Shown in pieces: positions 31,680-35,299 of a stretch of 35,299 nt of DNA. The notes below the pieces were generated by a model. That model worked only from the letters and a program-made list of their open reading frames with translations, ran no database searches and was not told the DNA's origin. Each line of letters opens with the position of its first letter. Position 1 is the stretch's first letter. The stretch is from an uncultured Lachnospiraceae bacterium (GTDB lineage: Bacteria; Bacillota; Clostridia; Lachnospirales; Lachnospiraceae): positions 1-35,299 of the forward strand of contig CALZBR010000026.1 of NCBI GenBank assembly GCA_945621435.1, in the 5' to 3' direction. Both the position numbers and the translations under genes were made by a program.

Positions 31680-33011
31680 ATGAAATTCAAAAACGCTCAT
31701 CCCCTGATAACCGGAACGCTCATCCTGACTCTGACCGGCATCTTAAGTCGAATCATCGGCTTTTTCTATCGAATCTATCTGTCACGAATCTTCGGGGAAG
31801 AAGGAATGGGACTTTATCAGCTATTAAGTCCTGTTCTCTCTATTTCATTCTCCCTTACCGCGGCAGGTTATCAGACTGCCATCTCAAAGCTGGTAGCAGA
31901 ACAGACCGCTCTCTCCTCCAGACCGTCCCTTCGTCCGCTGTTTACCGGGTTAAGTATTTCTATCCCTCTGTCTCTTTTATGCAATGCGATCGTTTATTTT
32001 GGAGCTGATGGTATTTCTCTGAGACTTCTGGGCGACATAAGAACTGCTGACATGCTTCGCATTCTATCTTTTTCAATACCTATGAGTGCTGTGCATGCCT
32101 GTGTAAACGGATATTTCTATGGCATCAAAAAGGCCGGAATCCCCTCCTTGTCCCAGCTCATTGAACAATGCACCAGGGTAGGATGCGTATGGCTTGTAAC
32201 AGCCTGCTACATCTCTCCCGGCAATCAACCCTCCATCAATGTTGCAGCCTTGGGCCTCACTGTGGGTGAAATGTTCTCCATGCTGTTTTCCTTTATGGCT
32301 ATCCGAAATTGTATGCAATGCACCCCTCTGATACCGACCCGGGATGACCGGAACGCTTCCTATCGGGGGCTTTTATCCATGGCGCTCCCATTAACCGCAA
32401 ACCGAATTGTCCTGACGCTTCTTCAAAGTGTGGAAACCGTATCCATCCCTTACAAATTGCGCCAATACGGTTATGACGAAGTCACCGCCTTAAGTATATA
32501 CGGTGTTCTTACCGGTATGGCAATGCCCTTTATCTTTTTCCCAAACGCTCTTACCGGCTCCGTAGCTGTACTGCTATTGCCTGTCATTTCGGAAAACTAT
32601 GCCCTTAATCATATGGATGCCGTCAAAAAAGCCACCGGCAAAACAATTCGTTATTGCGGATTCATGGGATTTCTATCCATGTTCGGTTTTGTTCTGCTGG
32701 GAGATTGGCTGGGAACCACTGTTTTTCACAGTCCACTTGCAGGATATTTTATCAAAACGCTGGGGTTCATCTGTCCGTTTCTGTATCTGGACACTACGCT
32801 CTCCGGTATCCTGCAGGGGTTAGGGAAGGTAGGGCATATCTTTATCATGAATGTCATCAGTATACTGATTCGCCTGGGATTTGTCCTGTTTTTTGTCCCT
32901 TCCCTCGGAATCCGGGGATATTTATTAGGACTTCTGATCAGTCAACTGCTGCAATGTCTGCTCTATTTATTATGTCTGTACACTTTTCTTGGCAAAAACC
33001 ACAAGGCGTAA
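31680..33011 (+). CDS. spoVB: SpoVB/MurJ-like MOP-family flippase
   Basis: A 443-residue polytopic membrane protein with about 12-14 hydrophobic segments. The N-terminus (GTLILTLTGILSRIIGFFYRIYLSRIFGEEGMGLYQ) matches SpoVB/polysaccharide-exporter family members, which move lipid-linked precursors and support spore cortex synthesis. It is shorter than B. subtilis SpoVB (about 518), with a shortened C-terminus. The start fits the family, but no ribosome binding site can be seen. It could instead be a general oligosaccharide flippase; clostridia often carry several. Plus strand, divergent from nifS; a hairpin at 33044-33077 follows. Confidence 0.85.
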   Translation: MKFKNAHPLITGTLILTLTGILSRIIGFFYRIYLSRIFGEEGMGLYQLLSPVLSISFSLTAAGYQTAISKLVAEQTALSSRPSLRPLFTGLSISIPLSLLCNAIVYFGADGISLRLLGDIRTADMLRILSFSIPMSAVHACVNGYFYGIKKAGIPSLSQLIEQCTRVGCVWLVTACYISPGNQPSINVAALGLTVGEMFSMLFSFMAIRNCMQCTPLIPTRDDRNASYRGLLSMALPLTANRIVLTLLQSVETVSIPYKLRQYGYDEVTALSIYGVLTGMAMPFIFFPNALTGSVAVLLLPVISENYALNHMDAVKKATGKTIRYCGFMGFLSMFGFVLLGDWLGTTVFHSPLAGYFIKTLGFICPFLYLDTTLSGILQGLGKVGHIFIMNVISILIRLGFVLFFVPSLGIRGYLLGLLISQLLQCLLYLLCLYTFLGKNHKA

Positions 33012-33043
33012 CCTCCGTCTCTTACATAAATGCACAAAATAAA

Positions 33044-33077
33044 CTGAGCAGGAGTTTTCCATGAATCTCCTGCTCAG
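33044..33077 (-). terminator. Terminator between convergent genes
   Basis: CTGAGCAGGAG (33044-33054) and CTCCTGCTCAG (33067-33077) form a perfect 11-bp stem with a 12-base loop. On the minus strand it is followed by a U-rich TTTATTTT, so it mainly ends the gene at 33090-33473. It could also slow transcription from the spoVB-like gene, which stops 33 bases earlier. Confidence 0.8.
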
Positions 33078-33089
33078 CCTTATGGTCTA

Positions 33090-33473
33090 TCAGAATTTTC
33101 GAACTACAACACCATCTGCGCTTTCTGTTTGAATATTCCGTGCGTTTCCTACAAAATATTGATACTGCTGCAATACCTTATCTTTTCTCATATCATCAAT
33201 GGCCTTTTCCACATCCAAAGACCGGATGTCCTTATTCTGTCCAAGATACCCAAAATCATCCTTCTTATTGAAGACAACCGATATATCTTCCAAAGGGGCA
33301 TCCTGTCGCGGAGGTCTGACTTCACCCGGAGTCTCATGAGCAGGCATTTGAACACTTTGTTCCGAAGCAACCCGCTCTTGTTCCAAAACATCATCCACGC
33401 TGACTCTTGGAATCACCGGAACCTGATAATTCTTTAAAAATGAAGAATAATCATTGATCATACCGATACCCAT
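33090..33473 (-). CDS. Small soluble protein of unknown function
   Basis: A 127-residue protein I do not recognise. It has no signal peptide or membrane segment. The N-terminus (MGIGMINDYSSFLKNYQVPVIPRVSVDDVLEQ) is followed by a Pro/Glu/Arg-rich linker (about 45-65) and a helical C-terminal part (SLDVEKAIDDMRKDKVLQQYQYFVGNA). The tail ends DGVVVRKF. An excellent AGGAGGTG precedes the ATG, so high expression is likely. It lies after nrdR in the same direction with a 73-base gap, and has its own terminator. Confidence 0.75.
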   Translation of the reverse strand: MGIGMINDYSSFLKNYQVPVIPRVSVDDVLEQERVASEQSVQMPAHETPGEVRPPRQDAPLEDISVVFNKKDDFGYLGQNKDIRSLDVEKAIDDMRKDKVLQQYQYFVGNARNIQTESADGVVVRKF

Positions 33474-33546
33474 GTACTCACCTCCTCCGTAACTTTAGTA
33501 TTATCTCTCTGTTAACTATATCGAATCATTCTCTGAAAACTTAAGT

Positions 33547-33996
33547 CTAACTCAGTACTTTTTTCAGTTCATCCATAAATGTGTTGACATCCTTGAATTC
33601 CCTGTACACAGACGCAAAACGAACATAAGCTACGGGATCCAGATCCTTGAGTTTATTCATCAGCAACTCTCCGATAACCTGACTGGAAATCTCCTTATCC
33701 TCCATGTTACTGATTTCATTTTCAACCTCATCCACGAGATCGGTAATCTGTTGTGCACTCACCGGACGCTTATGGCATGCACGAAGCACACCGCCTTCGA
33801 TTTTTGCGCGGTCATATGCTTCTCTGTTATTGTCTTTCTTAATGATTATGAGGGGAATTGTCTCTATCTTCTCATAGGTGGTAAATCTCTTGCCGCATTC
33901 GTCACAGGCACGACGACGTCTGATGGAATTGTTCTCCTCCGCCGGTCTGGAATCGATTACCCTGGTATTTTCATGATTACAAAAAGGACACTTCAT
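33547..33996 (-). CDS. nrdR: Transcriptional repressor NrdR
   Basis: A 149-residue regulator of ribonucleotide reductase genes. The N-terminal zinc ribbon has Cys3, Cys6, Cys31 and Cys34 (MKCPFC and CDECGKRF), followed by the ATP-cone domain (about 45-135), which senses ATP/dATP. The start is ATG at 33996 with AGGAGG 6 bases upstream; a longer frame from 34011 is less likely. No reductase gene is in the window. A possible SigA promoter is at 34043-34071. Confidence 0.96.
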   Translation of the reverse strand: MKCPFCNHENTRVIDSRPAEENNSIRRRRACDECGKRFTTYEKIETIPLIIIKKDNNREAYDRAKIEGGVLRACHKRPVSAQQITDLVDEVENEISNMEDKEISSQVIGELLMNKLKDLDPVAYVRFASVYREFKDVNTFMDELKKVLS

Positions 33997-34042
33997 ATAC
34001 TGCCTCCTCATTTGCGTTTTTCAAAAATACAAACAATTCAGA

Positions 34043-34071
34043 ATAATAAAAAATTGTACAAAAATACACAA
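34043..34071 (-). promoter_or_regulatory. Possible SigA promoter for nrdR
   Basis: On the minus strand, TTGTGT (34066-34071) and TATTAT (34043-34048) are 17 bases apart. The predicted start lies about 40 bases before the nrdR ATG. The -35 matches at three of six positions. The gap is strongly AT-rich, so this is tentative. Confidence 0.4.
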
Positions 34072-34085
34072 TAAATCTAACATAT

Positions 34086-34319
34086 TCAGCAAGGAATGTC
34101 AACCAAAATGATGTCAGGACCTATCTGACAGATGTTTTTATATGGTATGACGATATTGGGCTCACAATTCAGAAAACACAGCAACCTGTTGCTGCCCGGA
34201 ACCATAATCTTACAAATACATCCGCTGCACTGGTCAAATTCCAGGTCGCATACCCTACCCAACTTTTTACAGTTCTTCGCATTGATTACATCCTTGTTCT
34301 TCAATTCAGAATACAGCAT
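34086..34319 (-). CDS. ylmC: YlmC/YmxH family PRC-barrel sporulation protein
   Basis: A 77-residue PRC-barrel-like protein. The MLYSELKNKDVINAKNCKKLGRVCDLEFD start is characteristic of the YlmC/YmxH group, found mainly in spore formers; its molecular role is not established. It has five cysteines, more than usual, including CSGCIC. The start is ATG with AAGGAG 6 bases upstream. It is divergent from sigG across a 101-base gap that contains the SigG-type promoter facing the other way. nrdR follows 89 bases downstream. Confidence 0.9.
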   Translation of the reverse strand: MLYSELKNKDVINAKNCKKLGRVCDLEFDQCSGCICKIMVPGSNRLLCFLNCEPNIVIPYKNICQIGPDIILVDIPC

Positions 34320-34363
34320 TTTGTTACTCCTTCCTTTTTGCTAAATAATATGCTTCCCACATC

Positions 34364-34393
34364 GCATACAGAACACAAAACCTGAGCATACTA
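34364..34393 (+). promoter_or_regulatory. SigG/SigF-type promoter of sigG
   Basis: GCATA (34364-34368) and CATACTA (34387-34393) are 18 bases apart, a near-perfect SigF/SigG promoter. The predicted start near 34400 leaves a ~20-base leader containing AAGGAGG. SigF-initiated and SigG-autoregulated expression of sigG is known in B. subtilis and fits this motif. Confidence 0.85.
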
Positions 34394-34420
34394 CCACTAT
34401 CGCAAAAAGGAGGAATCAAT

Positions 34421-35197
34421 ATGGTACAGGGAAAGGTAGAAATCTGCGGAGTAAACACATCAAAGCTTCCTCTTCTGAAATCTGAGGAGAAAGAGGCTTT
34501 GTTTCACCGGATAAAGTCCGGAGACGTCAAAGCACGGGAGACCTATATTGAAGGAAATCTGAGGCTGGTTCTAAGTGTCATAAAGCGCTTTTCATCCAGC
34601 AGTGAGAATGTGGACGATCTTTTTCAGATCGGTTGTATCGGGCTGATTAAAGCCATCGATAATTTTGATTCTTCCATGAACGTCAGATTTTCAACTTATG
34701 CCGTTCCCATGATTATCGGTGAAATCCGTCGTTTCCTGCGGGACAACAGCTGTCTCAGAGTCTCCCGTTCCCTAAAGGACACTGCCTATAAGGCAATCTA
34801 TGCCAGAGAATCCCTGACCCGCAAGAATCTGAAAGAGCCGTCTGTGGAAGAAATTGCAACCGAAATCGGAATCGCAAAGGAGGACATCGCCTATGCCCTG
34901 GATGCCATTCAGAATCCCATGAGCCTTTACGAACCCATCTTTACCGATGGCGGAGACACCCTGTATGTCATGGACCAGATCAGTGACAAAAAAAATAAGG
35001 AAGAGACCTGGGTGGAGCATCTCTCCTTAAGCGAGGCCATGAAAAGATTGAATCACAGAGAACACGAAATCATCTCTCTGCGCTTTTTTGAAGGGAAAAC
35101 CCAGATGGAGGTAGCCGATATGATCGGCATCTCCCAGGCTCAGGTATCTCGTTTGGAAAAAAATGCCCTGCGTACCATGCGCAGCTACCTGCTGTAG
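34421..35197 (+). CDS. sigG: RNA polymerase sporulation sigma factor SigG
   Basis: A 258-residue late forespore sigma factor. The N-terminal signature KVEICGVNTSKLPLL is specific to SigG. Region 2 contains GNLRLVLSVIKRF and VDDLFQIGCIGLIKAIDNFD...FSTYAVPMIIGEIRRFLRDN. Region 3 has VSRSLKDTAYKA. Region 4 carries the helix-turn-helix GKTQMEVADMIGISQAQVSRLEK. Residue 44 is Glu where B. subtilis SigG has Asn45, a residue tied to inhibition by CsfB/Gin. The start is ATG with AAGGAGG 7 bases upstream. SigE, usually directly upstream, is absent; the neighbour is the divergent ylmC gene. Confidence 0.97.
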   Translation: MVQGKVEICGVNTSKLPLLKSEEKEALFHRIKSGDVKARETYIEGNLRLVLSVIKRFSSSSENVDDLFQIGCIGLIKAIDNFDSSMNVRFSTYAVPMIIGEIRRFLRDNSCLRVSRSLKDTAYKAIYARESLTRKNLKEPSVEEIATEIGIAKEDIAYALDAIQNPMSLYEPIFTDGGDTLYVMDQISDKKNKEETWVEHLSLSEAMKRLNHREHEIISLRFFEGKTQMEVADMIGISQAQVSRLEKNALRTMRSYLL

Positions 35198-35224
35198 GGA
35201 CGGGGGGTTTTTGGGCGGGGAGGG
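35197..35224 (+). other. G-run tract with G-quadruplex potential just after sigG
   Basis: Directly after the sigG stop, runs of 3, 6, 3, 4 and 3 guanines are spaced by loops of 1-5 bases (35197-35199, 35202-35207, 35213-35215, 35217-35220, 35222-35224). This meets the usual G-quadruplex pattern and contrasts with the surrounding AT-rich intergenic DNA. No ordinary hairpin terminator was seen after sigG before the window ends. The remaining bases to 35299 show two GCACCAAAAA repeats and no gene. Confidence 0.55.
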
Positions 35225-35299
35225 CACCGACTCAAAAGAGGAAGGTTAGTGTTTACTGAAAAAAGCGGGGACCCACGCACCAAAAACAAGCACCAAAAA

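Noticed and set aside
34320..34363. SigG or SigE promoter facing ylmC
   Set aside because: CATATTA resembles a -10, but no acceptable -35 is found at 13-18 bases.
1..35299. Mobile elements, CRISPR arrays, tRNA or rRNA genes
   Set aside because: None could be recognised; the regular repeats found are the 33-bp pair, the coding 15-bp repeat and a short coding repeat in spoIIIAF.

Overview
The window looks like chromosomal DNA from an endospore-forming member of the Clostridia, most likely a Lachnospiraceae-type Firmicute. The reasons are a complete spoIIIAA-AH operon, spoIVB, sigG, a ylmC/ymxH-type gene and nrdR, strong AGGAGG-type ribosome binding sites, and a gene order that follows the Bacillus/Clostridium block spoIIIA - asp23 - nusB - xseAB - ispA - dxs - tlyA - argR - recN - spoIVB. 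Nearly everything lies on the minus strand. Only the spoVB-like gene (31680-33011) and sigG (34421-35197) are on the plus strand. No tRNA, rRNA, CRISPR array, insertion sequence or phage gene was seen. No gene-free stretch exceeds about 300 bases.

Layout in the minus-strand direction of transcription (high to low coordinates). (1) 34.4-33.0 kb: sigG is divergent from ylmC, followed by nrdR and a small gene of unknown function. (2) 31.6-23.9 kb: nifS, a membrane Ser/Thr kinase with TPRs, a 44-residue membrane peptide, mnmA, two unrecognised proteins and a membrane-anchored transglutaminase-like protein, closed by a strong terminator. NifS and MnmA form the tRNA 2-thiouridine pathway. The other five look like a cell-surface module threaded through it. 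(3) 23.9-18.7 kb: the eight spoIIIA genes, with a SigE-like promoter before spoIIIAA and a second, better SigE-like promoter just before spoIIIAH. (4) 18.6-14.5 kb: deoB, prfC and a second transglutaminase-like lipoprotein, occupying the place where accBC sits in B. subtilis. (5) 14.4-1.75 kb: a housekeeping run for stress/envelope (Asp23), transcription antitermination (NusB), exonuclease VII, isoprenoids (IspA, Dxs), rRNA methylation (TlyA), NADP (NadK), arginine regulation (ArgR), DNA repair (RecN) and a large J-like/TPR protein. (6) 1.65-0.3 kb: spoIVB with its own SigG-type promoter. Its terminator is followed by GC-rich repeated hairpins at the window edge, where spo0A would be expected next.

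The sporulation genes form one circuit. SigE in the mother cell should make the SpoIIIA channel. The channel supports SigG activity in the forespore. SigG should then drive its own gene and spoIVB through near-identical promoters. SpoIVB signals back across the membrane to activate SigK. Promoters matching these roles can be read directly upstream of the genes concerned.

The most unusual points are: a SigG promoter whose predicted transcript begins exactly at a terminator hairpin; Glu in SigG where B. subtilis has the gatekeeper Asn45; a kinase with a ~100-residue Q/N-rich insertion built on a 15-bp tandem repeat; two paralogous transglutaminase-like surface proteins; a J-like domain without HPD fused to a very long TPR array; a SpoIIIAE without signal peptide; and a 71-base coding overlap between spoIIIAA and spoIIIAB.
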